Shown here in pieces: positions 23,833 to 31,907 of a DNA stretch of 47,701 nucleotides. Numbering within the stretch: the stretch's first letter is position 1; every line of letters starts with the position of its first letter. The notes under the pieces were generated by a model. It was given only the letters and a program-made list of their open reading frames with translations. It ran no database searches and was not told the origin of the DNA. The DNA comes from CTSOIL-112 sp964293815. GTDB taxonomy: Bacteria > Pseudomonadota > Gammaproteobacteria > Burkholderiales > Burkholderiaceae. The DNA lies in the NCBI GenBank assembly GCA_964293815.1, contig CAXYYC010000018.1:1-47701 (forward strand), given 5' to 3'. A program made the translations under genes and the position numbers.

Positions 23833-24066
23833 TTAGATTTCGCCGCGGGCACGCAAATCAGCCAAAACTGAATCAATGCCGTTTTTGTCGATGGTGCGCA
23901 GAGCCGCATTGGATACGCGCAGACGCACGTAGCGGTTTTCTGACTCTACCCAGAAACGACGGCTTTGCAAGTTTGGCAAAAAGCGACGTTTGGTTTTGTT
24001 GTTCGCGTGAGAAACATTGTTCCCAGACATTGGGCGTTTACCCGTTACTTGACATACGCGTGCCAT
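23833..24066 (-). CDS. rpmB: 50S ribosomal protein bL28
   Basis: A 77-residue basic protein with the bL28 signature ARVCQVTGKRPMSGNNVSHA, NKTKRRFLPNLQ and LRVSNAALRTIDKNG. It has only one Cys in the region, so it is the zinc-free type. AAGGA sits upstream of the ATG. It is transcribed with rpmG from a strong promoter 274 nt upstream. Confidence 0.97.
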   Translation of the reverse strand: MARVCQVTGKRPMSGNNVSHANNKTKRRFLPNLQSRRFWVESENRYVRLRVSNAALRTIDKNGIDSVLADLRARGEI

Positions 24067-24451
24067 GAAAGTTCCTTTGATGCTTGTGAATATGACCCGA
24101 TGGCGGTTAAATCGTTGTTTTGGTGTCGCGTAGTCGAGGCGACTGTTTAGAACAACGTGAACGACTCAAGTCAAAGTGATTCGGTTAATTTAAAGGTTCG
24201 CACACTTGCCTATGAATCTTTTCAGTCCCCAGTTTGGCGGCGGCGCATTAATTAAAAACAAAAATTAAAAACAAATTAAGGCGCGTGAATTGCCGTGACT
24301 GCGGGGTGAATATGGCAAAAAGTGTTTCCAGAACGCGCAATTATACGGGAAATTGGTTTTGAAAACAAGTGCTTCGTGGCGTTCACAACGAAAGTGTGGC
24401 GATATTGACATTCAATTTTGTCTGAATACGCGCCAATACTCAAGCAGACGT
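24067..24451 (-). promoter_or_regulatory. rpmB promoter and long leader
   Basis: On the minus strand TTGTTT (24368-24363), a 17-nt spacer and consensus TATAAT (24345-24340) form a strong promoter, leaving a leader of about 265 nt before rpmB. In that leader GCGCCTTAATT and AATTAATGCGC (about 24284 down to 24247) form an imperfect stem around two direct repeats of TTTGTTTTTAATT. No coding sequence is supported. The rest up to the radC stop (24452) shows nothing clear. Confidence 0.6.
24340..24368 (-). promoter_or_regulatory. Sigma-70 promoter of rpmBG
   Basis: TTGTTT-N17-TATAAT on the minus strand: the -10 is a perfect hexamer and the spacing is ideal. Transcription would start near 24333. 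Confidence 0.7.
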
Positions 24452-25141
24452 TCAAAATAATGTGGCAATACAACCATTTTCGGCCAGACTGTACGGCGTT
24501 TGCCCGTCGGCAACGATGAAGTGGTCGATCAGGTACAGTCCAAGCGGACGCAGTTGTTCTTGCAGTGCTTGGGTGGTACGGATGTCGTCGTCGGACGGCT
24601 GCGAACTGCCATTCGGATGGTTGTGCGCGAGAATGATGGCGTGAGCGTTCACGCTTAACGCGCGTTGTACCAGTGTGTGCGTATGCAGATTGAGCGTGGT
24701 GGGCGCGCCATCCGATAAGGTTTCGATATGCATCAGTCGCAGCGATGGATCGAGGAACAGGGCGATGCATTGTTCGTTGATGGCATTGCGCAAATGCAAT
24801 TGAATCAGGGTTTTGAGCGCGGGCAGATCGGCGATGACGGTGTGCTGGCTGGCGCTATCGGCGAGCGCACGACGGCTCATTTCAAATACTGCTTGCAGTT
24901 GCACATATTTGGCTTGCCCCATGCCTTTGATTTGTGACAATTGATCCAGTGGCGCATGGAATAGTTGCGCGAGCGAGCCAAAATGGGTGATTAAATCATG
25001 CGCCAAATCGACTGCGCTTTTGCCGTGAACGCCCACGCGCAGGAAAATCGCGAGTAGCTCGGCATCGGTCAATGCGCCAGCGCCGCCGTTGAGTAATTTC
25101 TCGCGCGGTCGATCGTGAACAGGCCAATCGGTGATGGACAT
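24452..25141 (-). CDS. radC: RadC family protein (JAB/MPN domain)
   Basis: A 229-residue protein. An N-terminal helix-hairpin-helix part (about 1-90, with RPREKLLNGG and LSQIKGMGQAKYVQL) precedes a JAB/MPN+ domain with the metal-binding HNHPNGSSQPSDDD (H173, H175, D184). The older DNA-repair name is not well supported; JAB proteins are metallo-isopeptidase-like and the substrate is unknown. The neighbourhood radC-rpmB-rpmG is widely conserved. It is divergent from fkpB, with about 55 nt between the starts. Confidence 0.94.
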   Translation of the reverse strand: MSITDWPVHDRPREKLLNGGAGALTDAELLAIFLRVGVHGKSAVDLAHDLITHFGSLAQLFHAPLDQLSQIKGMGQAKYVQLQAVFEMSRRALADSASQHTVIADLPALKTLIQLHLRNAINEQCIALFLDPSLRLMHIETLSDGAPTTLNLHTHTLVQRALSVNAHAIILAHNHPNGSSQPSDDDIRTTQALQEQLRPLGLYLIDHFIVADGQTPYSLAENGCIATLF

Positions 25142-25147
25142 ATCGTT

Positions 25148-25153
25148 TATAAT
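25148..25153 (+). promoter_or_regulatory. Possible -10 element for fkpB-ispH
   Basis: A consensus TATAAT lies 44 nt before the fkpB start in the short divergent region with radC. No good -35 partner was found. Confidence 0.35.
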
Positions 25154-25196
25154 CCTGCTGGTTATTGAATGATATTTTTTACAGGATTAAACACCA

Positions 25197-25670
25197 ATGT
25201 CAGAGTTTAAGCAAGCCATCAAAACGCATTCGCATGTGACGTTGCATTACCGTTTGGCGGTACTGGACGCGGCGGGGCATGAAGTGCGCGATTTTCTGAA
25301 TACATTTAGCGGCAATCCGGCGACGGTCGCCGTCGGTCAGGCGCAACTGGCGCCATTTATGGAGGACAAACTGCTTGGTTTGAGCGAGGGTGCGCATGAA
25401 ACCTTTGACCTCACCGCCGATCAGGCGTTTGGCGACTACAATGCAGAATTACGCCAATTGGTCTCGCGCCAGTTGTTGCTCGAAGGCAATCCGCAGGTCG
25501 ATACCTTTGGCGAAGGCGATTTCGTTGAATTTGCCATGCCGAATGGTTATCGCATGAGCGGACAATTTTTGGGTTGGAACGACGATAAAAGCGGGGCGGT
25601 GGTGGATTTTAATCACCCGCTGGCCGGACAGCCTTTGCGCTTGGAACTTAAAGTGATTGGGGTACTGTGA
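25197..25670 (+). CDS. fkpB: FKBP-type peptidyl-prolyl isomerase, SlpA/FkpB type
   Basis: A 157-residue cytoplasmic FKBP of the SlyD/SlpA class. It opens with HVTLHYRLAV, followed by the FKBP core and an insert-in-flap chaperone domain (EDKLLGLSEGAHETFDLTADQAFGDYN, then FGEGDFVEFAMPNGYRMSGQF), ending FNHPLAGQPLRLELKVIGV. The metal-binding His tail of SlyD is absent. Its stop TGA overlaps the ispH ATG by one base, so the two are translationally coupled, as in the common fkpB-ispH pair. Confidence 0.94.
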   Translation: MSEFKQAIKTHSHVTLHYRLAVLDAAGHEVRDFLNTFSGNPATVAVGQAQLAPFMEDKLLGLSEGAHETFDLTADQAFGDYNAELRQLVSRQLLLEGNPQVDTFGEGDFVEFAMPNGYRMSGQFLGWNDDKSGAVVDFNHPLAGQPLRLELKVIGVL

Positions 25671-26656
25671 TGTCAGATCAATCATCCATGATGCACGACG
25701 CATCCATCGTATTGGCGCAGCCGCGCGGATTTTGCGCCGGTGTGGATCGCGCCATCAGCATTGTTGAGCGCGCATTGGAGCAATTCGGCGCGCCGATCTA
25801 TGTGCGCCACGAAATCGTTCATAACAAATACGTTGTGGATGATTTGAAACACAAAGGCGCGGTGTTTATTGAAGAATTACACGAAGCGCCCGACGGCAGC
25901 ACCGTGATTTTCTCCGCGCATGGCGTGTCGCTGGCGGTGCGGGCAGAAGCGCAACGGCGCGATTTGCATATTTTTGATGCGACGTGTCCGCTGGTGACGA
26001 AAGTACACGTTGAGGTCAAACGCATGCGCGAGCGTGGCTTTGAAATCATCATGATCGGTCACAAAGGCCATCCTGAGGTCGAAGGCACGATGGGGCAAGT
26101 GGCGGATGGGATTTACTTGGTGGAAACTGAATCCGACATCGCCAAATTGCAGGTAAAAACGCCGGATCATCTGGCGTATGTCACGCAAACCACGCTGTCG
26201 GTGGATGATACCAAAGGCGTGATTGAAGCACTGAAAACCCGTTTTCCGCTCATCACCGAGCCGAAAAAGGCCGATATTTGCTACGCCACACAAAACCGCC
26301 AAGATGCGGTCAAAGTACTGGCGCCGCAGGTGGACGTTGTGATCGTGGTTGGCAGTCCGAACAGCTCGAACTCGAATCGCCTGCGCGAACTGGCCGAGAA
26401 AATGGGCGTGGCGGCGTATATGGTGGACAATGCGAATGATTTGCAACCGACATGGTTTACCACGGCGCACAAAATCGGCGTGACCGCCGGTGCGTCGGCG
26501 CCGGAAGTGCTGGTCGAGTCGGTGCTGGATCGCATCAAGGAACTGGGCGCGCGTTCGGTCAGTGTGCTGGAGGGCGTGGAAGAATCCGTGCGTTTCCCGT
26601 TGCCGAAAGGCTTGAGCGGTTTGCAAAGCATTGAGGTGCGGGTGGAGGCGCTGTAG
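25670..26656 (+). CDS. ispH: 4-hydroxy-3-methylbut-2-enyl diphosphate reductase
   Basis: The final step of the MEP isoprenoid pathway, reducing HMBPP to IPP and DMAPP with a [4Fe-4S] cluster. The 328 residues carry the three cluster cysteines C22 (GFCAGVDRAI), C106 (DATCPLVTK) and C204 (ICYATQNRQ). The active-site EIVHN, GHPEVEGT and VTQTTLSVDDT motifs and SSNSNRL are also present. ATG 25670 overlaps the fkpB stop; GTG 25667 is one codon upstream. Confidence 0.97.
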   Translation: MSDQSSMMHDASIVLAQPRGFCAGVDRAISIVERALEQFGAPIYVRHEIVHNKYVVDDLKHKGAVFIEELHEAPDGSTVIFSAHGVSLAVRAEAQRRDLHIFDATCPLVTKVHVEVKRMRERGFEIIMIGHKGHPEVEGTMGQVADGIYLVETESDIAKLQVKTPDHLAYVTQTTLSVDDTKGVIEALKTRFPLITEPKKADICYATQNRQDAVKVLAPQVDVVIVVGSPNSSNSNRLRELAEKMGVAAYMVDNANDLQPTWFTTAHKIGVTAGASAPEVLVESVLDRIKELGARSVSVLEGVEESVRFPLPKGLSGLQSIEVRVEAL

Positions 26657-26851
26657 TTGGCAGTAGTTTGCTGTAGTGGTAGGTCGCGCTGTCATAGCCT
26701 TGCCTTGGAGTGTTTACGCTAAATTGGCGCGCCATTGCCTTATCGATGGTAGGCTTCGTCCTCATGTTAATAGCCTCATTAAGTTTCCCTAATTTTTGAA
26801 TGTAAATCCACGCTTTCGTCAGTTGTTGAAGGCTCCTAAATTTATATTTTC

Positions 26852-27409
26852 ATGACATTTGCACTTTACCACCATCCTGCACATAGCCCCACCATTTCGA
26901 TGGCGGTTGAGGCGGGCGTTGCTGTTCAATCCGATGGCGCTTTGGTTTTTTCGTTTCATTGTCGTTATCAACCCGACGAGCAAAGTTCAATCAATATTTT
27001 GTTGCCGACGCCGACGGCGCCTACTGAGTGTGATAATCTGTGGCAGCACACCTGTTGTGAGGCTTTTGTCTCTGTACCGGATGCAGAGGATTATCTGGAG
27101 TTCAATTTTTCTCCCTCAGCTTGCTGGGCGACGTATCGTTTTGATGCTTATCGGGTTCGAGATGAGGCTTTTGTGTCTCCGTCCGCACCCAAAATCGAGT
27201 TAAAACAGCATGCGCAGGGATTTGATTTGACGGCAATGATGTCGCCTGCTGCTATTTTATCCAATTGGCCGCACCCAAAAACTTGGCTGATGGGCTTGTC
27301 TGCGGTGATTGAAACCACCGATCACCATAAAAGTTATTGGGCCATTCGGCACGATGCACCTAAACCGGACTTTCATCGACGCACACAATTTTTATTACCT
27401 TTCAATTGA
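26852..27409 (+). CDS. DOMON-like domain protein
   Basis: A 185-residue beta-rich protein of the DOMON-like type 1 family. Recognisable segments are LWQHTCCEAFVSVPDAEDYLEFNFSP, CWATYRFDAYR, WLMGLSAVIE and the ending YWAIRHDAPKPDFH-RR-FLLPF. DOMON folds often bind haem or sugars, but the ligand of this family is unknown to me. No signal peptide is visible. It lies 13 nt before the NamZ-like gene, a pairing seen in other proteobacteria, so the two may act together in sugar or muropeptide use. Confidence 0.85.
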   Translation: MTFALYHHPAHSPTISMAVEAGVAVQSDGALVFSFHCRYQPDEQSSINILLPTPTAPTECDNLWQHTCCEAFVSVPDAEDYLEFNFSPSACWATYRFDAYRVRDEAFVSPSAPKIELKQHAQGFDLTAMMSPAAILSNWPHPKTWLMGLSAVIETTDHHKSYWAIRHDAPKPDFHRRTQFLLPFN

Positions 27410-27422
27410 TAACAAAACAGCT

Positions 27423-28664
27423 ATGAACTCAACGACAACCACACCACACCATCACAACGTTGTATTTGGACTGGATCGATTGCTATCCGACGCCGCTTTA
27501 CAGCGCGAGTTACAAGGGCGCCGAGTGGCGCTGTTGGCACATCCGGCTTCGGTGACGCCAGAGTTGGATCACGCCTTGGACGCGTTGGCAAACATTCCTG
27601 AGATCACCCTATCTGCGGCCTTTGGGCCACAGCATGGCTTGCGCGGTGATAAACAGGACAATATGGTGGAGTCGCCGGATTACACCGATCCCGCGCATGG
27701 CATTCCGGTTTTTAGTCTGTATGGCGAGGTGCGCCGACCAACCGATGCGATGATGGCCAGTTTTGATGTGCTCTTGGTCGATTTGCAAGATTTGGGTTGT
27801 CGCATCTACACGTTTATCACGACTTTGCGCTATGTGCTGGAAGCGGCGGCAAAGCATCACAAGTCAGTGTGGATTTTGGATCGTCCCAATCCGGCGGGTC
27901 GTCCCGTAGAAGGTTTGAGCCTGCGTGCCGGTTGGGAAAGCTTTGTCGGCGCGGGCGAAATGCCGATGCGCCACGGTTTGACCTTGGGCGAACTGGCGCA
28001 TTGGTTTGTGCGCACACTTAACATCGATGTGGATTATCGCGTCATCCCCATGCAAAACTGGCAGACAGAAACGGCGCCCGATTATGGCTGGCCGCAAAAT
28101 CAACGCAGTTGGATCAATCCCAGTCCGAATGCGCCGAATCTGTCGATGGCGCGTGCGTATGCGGGCACGGTGATGTTGGAGGGGACAACGTTGTCTGAGG
28201 GGCGCGGTACAACGCGACCATTGGAGTTGTTTGGTGCGCCGGATATCGATGCTGCTGCGGTGTTGGCGTATATGCAAACAACTGCACCAGAGTGGTTAAA
28301 TGGCTGTATTTTGCGCACTTGCTGGTTCGAGCCGACGTTTCATAAGCATCAGGGGCAATTGTGCCAAGGGATACAGATTCACGTCGATCATCCGTCATAC
28401 GATCATGCGGCATTTCGCCCGTGGCGCTTGATGGCGCTGGCGTTTAAAGCCATTCGCACGATTCACCCTGACTATCCGTTGTGGCGCGATTTTGCCTATG
28501 AATATGAGCATGATCGCCTCGCGATGGACCTCATTAACGGCTCGCCGCTGTTGCGCGAATGGGTCGATGATGTCACGACCACACCGGCGGATTTGGAGCA
28601 GTTGGCGCATGCGGATGAAGCGCGTTGGCTTAAAGAGACTGAGGAATTGAAGTTGTATCGATAA
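27423..28664 (+). CDS. DUF1343 / NamZ-like exo-beta-N-acetylmuramidase
   Basis: A 413-residue protein of the DUF1343 family, whose Bacillus member NamZ removes MurNAc from the non-reducing ends of peptidoglycan fragments. Family segments include RVALLAHPASVTPELDHALD, FGPQHGLRGDKQDNM, DVLLVDLQDLGCRIYTFITT, WILDRPNPAGR and SPNAPNLSMARAYAGTVMLEGT-LSEGRGTTRPLE. I start at ATG 27423, just after the DOMON-like gene. No export signal is visible, so it may act on imported muropeptides in the cytoplasm, alongside LdcA encoded in the same region. Confidence 0.9.
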   Translation: MNSTTTTPHHHNVVFGLDRLLSDAALQRELQGRRVALLAHPASVTPELDHALDALANIPEITLSAAFGPQHGLRGDKQDNMVESPDYTDPAHGIPVFSLYGEVRRPTDAMMASFDVLLVDLQDLGCRIYTFITTLRYVLEAAAKHHKSVWILDRPNPAGRPVEGLSLRAGWESFVGAGEMPMRHGLTLGELAHWFVRTLNIDVDYRVIPMQNWQTETAPDYGWPQNQRSWINPSPNAPNLSMARAYAGTVMLEGTTLSEGRGTTRPLELFGAPDIDAAAVLAYMQTTAPEWLNGCILRTCWFEPTFHKHQGQLCQGIQIHVDHPSYDHAAFRPWRLMALAFKAIRTIHPDYPLWRDFAYEYEHDRLAMDLINGSPLLREWVDDVTTTPADLEQLAHADEARWLKETEELKLYR

Positions 28665-28734
28665 TGATGCGTTCGGCAGTGTTGAAAAAGTGCAGGGACG
28701 TTAGGGCAAATCATTACTCAAAGAAGGTTTAAAG

Positions 28735-29742
28735 ATGCATGCTTTATTATTACAACGCTATGGCAAAACCAATGCGGTTTTGGCATTCGGGGATGTGGCA
28801 ATGCCTGAATATGGTGCGCAGGATATTTTGGTCAAAAACCATGCGGTCAGCCTCAATCCATTGGATTATAAAATTCGCAATGGTGCGCTCAAAACGGTAT
28901 TACCCAAAACCTTTCCAAAAATATTAGGGCATGATCTATCCGGCGAGGTGGTCGCCGTTGGTGCACAAGTCACTGATTTTAAAATCGGTGATATGGTGTT
29001 TGCACGCATAGACGATGGCCGAGCAGGTACACTGGCAGAGTATAGTGCGATTGCGGCCTCAGCCGCAGCGCACAAACCGCAGGGCTTGAGCCATGAGCAA
29101 GCGGCGGCATTGCCATTGGTATCGTTGACGGTTTGGCAGGCACTGCACGATATCGCGCATTTGCGTCAAGGGCAAAAGGTGTTTATTCCTGCGGGTTCTG
29201 GCGGGATCGGCAGCGTGGCGATACAGATTGCCAAAAGCATGGGTGCTTTTGTGGCAACCAATACCAGCACTAAAAATGTCGATTGGGTCAAAAAGTTGGG
29301 CGCGGATGTGGTGATTGACTACACGCAACACAATTTTTCAGATGTATTGCAAGGCTATGATGTGGTGTTAGACACCTTGGGCGGCGATACCTTAAAGCAA
29401 GCGTTTGGCATACTCAAGCGCGGAGGCGTGCTGGTGAGTATTGCTGCGCCAGTACCGACTGTCGCTGCGGCAAAAACGATGGGGCTGAGTACTGTAGTAC
29501 AATGGATTTTAAGATTGGCAAACCGCCCTTATAGCGCGTTAAGTAAAAAACATCATGTGGATTATCATTTCTTGTTCATGCAAGCCAACGGCGAACAGTT
29601 GGCGCACATTGCACAACTGACGGAACAAGGTCAATTAAACGTCGTGGTCGATAAGGTCTATCCTTTTAGTCAAAGCAAAGAGGCTTTCGAGTATTTAGAA
29701 ACGGGGCGTGCAAAAGGTAAAGTTGTGGTGTCCTTGGTCTAA
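28735..29742 (+). CDS. NADP-dependent medium-chain oxidoreductase, quinone-reductase-like
   Basis: A 335-residue member of the zinc-free MDR (zeta-crystallin-like) group. It has an N-terminal GroES-like fold (VKNHAVSLNPLDYKIRNG, ILGHDLSGEVVAVG) and a Rossmann domain with AGSGGIGSVAIQIAKSMGA and the Asn/Thr substitution at NTSTKN that favours NADPH. VVVDKVYPFSQSKEAFEYLETGRAKGKVV ends the fold. Zinc ligands of alcohol dehydrogenases are missing. The likely substrate is a quinone or an enone. It is followed 67 nt later by ogt. Confidence 0.92.
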   Translation: MHALLLQRYGKTNAVLAFGDVAMPEYGAQDILVKNHAVSLNPLDYKIRNGALKTVLPKTFPKILGHDLSGEVVAVGAQVTDFKIGDMVFARIDDGRAGTLAEYSAIAASAAAHKPQGLSHEQAAALPLVSLTVWQALHDIAHLRQGQKVFIPAGSGGIGSVAIQIAKSMGAFVATNTSTKNVDWVKKLGADVVIDYTQHNFSDVLQGYDVVLDTLGGDTLKQAFGILKRGGVLVSIAAPVPTVAAAKTMGLSTVVQWILRLANRPYSALSKKHHVDYHFLFMQANGEQLAHIAQLTEQGQLNVVVDKVYPFSQSKEAFEYLETGRAKGKVVVSLV

Positions 29743-29809
29743 TGCATGTCATGATTTTGGACGATGGTGCACAGAACGTCTGTTCATTGATAAAAACTTA
29801 GGAGATGAG

Positions 29810-30313
29810 ATGTCCAAATTAACAATCCCCTATTTGCCATTCAACGCCATCGTTAAAACCCCATTCGGTGCGGTGGGCATACGTTTGGATTCTGCGCGTA
29901 CGCATATTCAAGAACTCATTTATTTACCTGCCGATACAAAAGCACGAAAACCCGATTGCGAATTGGCGGAGCGTGCTTGCGCGCAAATCAAATCCTTTAT
30001 CGCCAACCCTAATTTCAAATTCGATTTACCCCTGCTTGACCAAGGATCGGCATTTCAGAAAAAAGTCTGGCAGGTCATCAGCGGTTTGGAGGCAGGGCAA
30101 GTGCTCACCTACAAACAAGTTGGACAGATCATACAGTGTGGCGCACCGCGAGCGGTCGGTGGCGCGTGTGGTGCGAATCCGTATCCGCTGATCGTGCCGT
30201 GTCATCGCGTGGTGGGCGCCAATGGTATTGGCGGTTTCGCGCACAACGACGATGGATTTTTCATCGAAGTGAAACGCTGGCTATTGGCGCACGAAGGCAT
30301 TGCGTACGACTAA
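29810..30313 (+). CDS. ogt: Methylated-DNA--protein-cysteine methyltransferase
   Basis: A suicide repair protein that moves an alkyl group from O6-methylguanine to its own cysteine. The 167 residues from ATG 29810 (AGGAG upstream) contain the helix-turn-helix-like WQVISGLEAGQVLTYKQVGQ, ACGANPYPLIVPCHRVVG with active C131, and the Asn hinge. The N-terminal domain is of the short Ogt type without the Ada transcription domains. A terminator follows 24 nt after the stop. Confidence 0.94.
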   Translation: MSKLTIPYLPFNAIVKTPFGAVGIRLDSARTHIQELIYLPADTKARKPDCELAERACAQIKSFIANPNFKFDLPLLDQGSAFQKKVWQVISGLEAGQVLTYKQVGQIIQCGAPRAVGGACGANPYPLIVPCHRVVGANGIGGFAHNDDGFFIEVKRWLLAHEGIAYD

Positions 30314-30336
30314 ATCACTGAAAATAGACCAATAAA

Positions 30337-30372
30337 AAACGGCAGAGTGATCTGCCGTTTGTGCGTTTTTTA
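30337..30372. terminator. Terminator between ogt and terC
   Basis: AAACGGCAG (30337-30345) pairs with CTGCCGTTT (30352-30360) across AGTGAT, with As before and a T-rich tail (30367-30372) after. It serves ogt on + and the convergent terC on -. Confidence 0.82.
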
Positions 30373-31344
30373 CTCTTTATGCGCAGGCGGATGCTTGGCC
30401 GAGTGCATCCAACTAATCACCATTGAGCTACCGATGATCGCGCCAACCACGCCGAGCGAGACATTGGTTGGGATTTTGTATATATCCAACAACAACATTT
30501 TCGCGCCGACGAACAGTAAAACGATGGCCAGACCATATTTGAGCAGATGAAAGCGCTCGTTCCAATCCGCCAATAAAAAGTACAAAGCGCGCAATCCCAT
30601 AATCGCAAAAATATTCGAGGTGAATATGATAAACGGATCGGTGGTGATCGCAAAAATTGCCGGAATGCTGTCCACCGCGAAAATCAAATCCGACAGCTCA
30701 ATCATAATCAGCACCAAAAACAGCGGGGTGAACCACAGCACGCCTTTGTGGCGCACGGTGAATTTCTCCTCGTGAAATTCGTTGGTGATGCGTAAATGTG
30801 AGCGCAACCATTTCAATACCGGATTGTTGTTCAAATCCGTCTCTTTATCGGCAATGAACAACATTTTCAAACCGGTGAGCAACAAAAAGGCGCCGAATAC
30901 ATACATCAGCCAGTGAAACTTCGTGACCAATGCGACACCAGCAAAAATCATCACCGCGCGCATGATGATCGCGCCCAGCACGCCGTAGAGCAGTACGCGG
31001 CGCTGGTAGATCGGTGGCACTGAAAAGAAGCTGAAAATCATTAAAAATACAAAAATATTATCAACCGATAAGGATTTTTCGATCAAATAGCCGGTAAAAA
31101 ACTCCATCGTTTTGTCTTTGGCAAATTGCGGATCGTGGCCTTGTTGCAGTAAATACCACCACAACACGCCGCCGAATGCGAACGCCAACAGCATCCAGAC
31201 GATGGTCCACGAGAGTGCTTCTTTTTGTGAAACCTTGTGTGCGGTTTTGCCGCCCAAACCCCATAAGTCAATGGCCAAAACGACCAGAACGAGTATGAGA
31301 AAGCCGATCCACATCATCGGCGTGCCAATGCTGGTTAATGCCAT
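30370..31344 (-). CDS. TerC/Alx-family integral membrane protein
   Basis: A 324-residue polytopic protein with about eight to nine membrane helices, with the family motifs IEKSLSVDNIFVFLMIF and ELSDLIFAVDSIPAIFAIT that hold conserved acidic residues inside the membrane. E. coli Alx and related TerC proteins are linked to Mn2+ export or homeostasis. GGAGGT lies five bases before the ATG. The promoter, Mn2+ riboswitch and an overlapping upstream ORF (stop 31335, inside this gene's start) precede it, which supports a role in manganese handling. The exact transport activity is inferred. Confidence 0.94.
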   Translation of the reverse strand: MALTSIGTPMMWIGFLILVLVVLAIDLWGLGGKTAHKVSQKEALSWTIVWMLLAFAFGGVLWWYLLQQGHDPQFAKDKTMEFFTGYLIEKSLSVDNIFVFLMIFSFFSVPPIYQRRVLLYGVLGAIIMRAVMIFAGVALVTKFHWLMYVFGAFLLLTGLKMLFIADKETDLNNNPVLKWLRSHLRITNEFHEEKFTVRHKGVLWFTPLFLVLIMIELSDLIFAVDSIPAIFAITTDPFIIFTSNIFAIMGLRALYFLLADWNERFHLLKYGLAIVLLFVGAKMLLLDIYKIPTNVSLGVVGAIIGSSMVISWMHSAKHPPAHKE

Positions 31345-31445
31345 ACGACCTCCGTTGATAGCGGGTTCAAAGACAATGTGTTGTGCGAATGCTTGATGGT
31401 GATATTAAGCGAGCGGTTTGGTGGGTATGTGTACGAATGGTTCAT
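31335..31445 (-). CDS. Short upstream ORF overlapping the terC start
   Basis: An in-frame ATG at 31445 with AGGAG five bases upstream opens a 36-residue frame (MNHSYTYPPNRS...EVVWH). It ends in TAA at 31337-31335, just past the terC ATG (31344), in a different frame. The terC Shine-Dalgarno GGAGGT lies inside the uORF. It has no recognised domain. The overlap suggests translational coupling by termination-reinitiation. Confidence 0.45.
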   Translation of the reverse strand: MNHSYTYPPNRSLNITIKHSHNTLSLNPLSTEVVWH

Positions 31446-31558
31446 CAAAGCTCCTGTTTCAAAAATTAAATGACTCAGTTCATGAACAGGTAGTGAATGC
31501 AAATGACGATTATGGTGACGAACGCGCAGACATCTGACCTGTTGTGATCTGAAACAAG

Positions 31559-31698
31559 TCAAAGTCTTGCCCGCGTGCTTGGCATTTTTGCCATGAGATA
31601 CCGATGTGTGAACAACGGTTGGTGAACGCTCAATGCGCCGAGTGCTGCGTGGTGAACACTGTATTGACGACACACTGATTGGGGGCTACTCCCTTTGA
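31559..31698 (-). promoter_or_regulatory. yybP-ykoY (Mn2+) riboswitch aptamer before terC
   Basis: On the minus strand TCAAAG (31698-31693) pairs with CTTTGA (31564-31559) as P1, followed by the family signature GGGAGTAGC (31693-31685) and, after internal hairpins, GGGCAAGACTTTGA. This matches the arrangement of yybP-ykoY riboswitches, which bind Mn2+ and often control Alx/TerC or MntP genes. The downstream sequence shows a three-way choice: AACAGGT (31543-31537) can pair with ACCTGTT (31491-31485), or CCTGTT (31490-31485) can pair with AACAGG (31458-31453), which hides the uORF Shine-Dalgarno. Mn2+ would plausibly favour the open form. Confidence 0.82.
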
Positions 31699-31705
31699 TG
31701 GTGTT

Positions 31706-31734
31706 ATGATACTAAAGTTGATTAATTCAGTCAA
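31706..31734 (-). promoter_or_regulatory. Sigma-70 promoter of the terC transcript
   Basis: On the minus strand TTGACT (31734-31729), a 17-nt spacer and TATCAT (31711-31706). Transcription would start near 31699, exactly at the 5' edge of the riboswitch aptamer, which supports both calls. Confidence 0.7.
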
Positions 31735-31907
31735 CTATTAAATGACTCATTATTTAATGGCTTATGGCGATTGCGCGCCATATGAGGTGCTTCCTTAATG
31801 TGGTTGCGTAAATGGTCACTGCTGGCGAAGGACTGTGGGATAATCAGGATATTCAGCTTCCGCCTGTCCACTTATCAGCTAATCACTTATTCACCCATAT
31901 CAAGCCA

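Noticed and set aside
23627..23836. A 69-residue + strand frame across the rpmG region
   Set aside because: It is antisense to rpmG, whose bL33 sequence is clear.
25877..26695. A 272-residue minus-strand frame opposite ispH
   Set aside because: Low-complexity antisense reading of ispH codons; ispH itself is unambiguous.
31446..31673. Longer version of the terC uORF (112 residues)
   Set aside because: It would start inside the riboswitch aptamer with no ribosome site; only the 36-codon form from 31445 has AGGAG.
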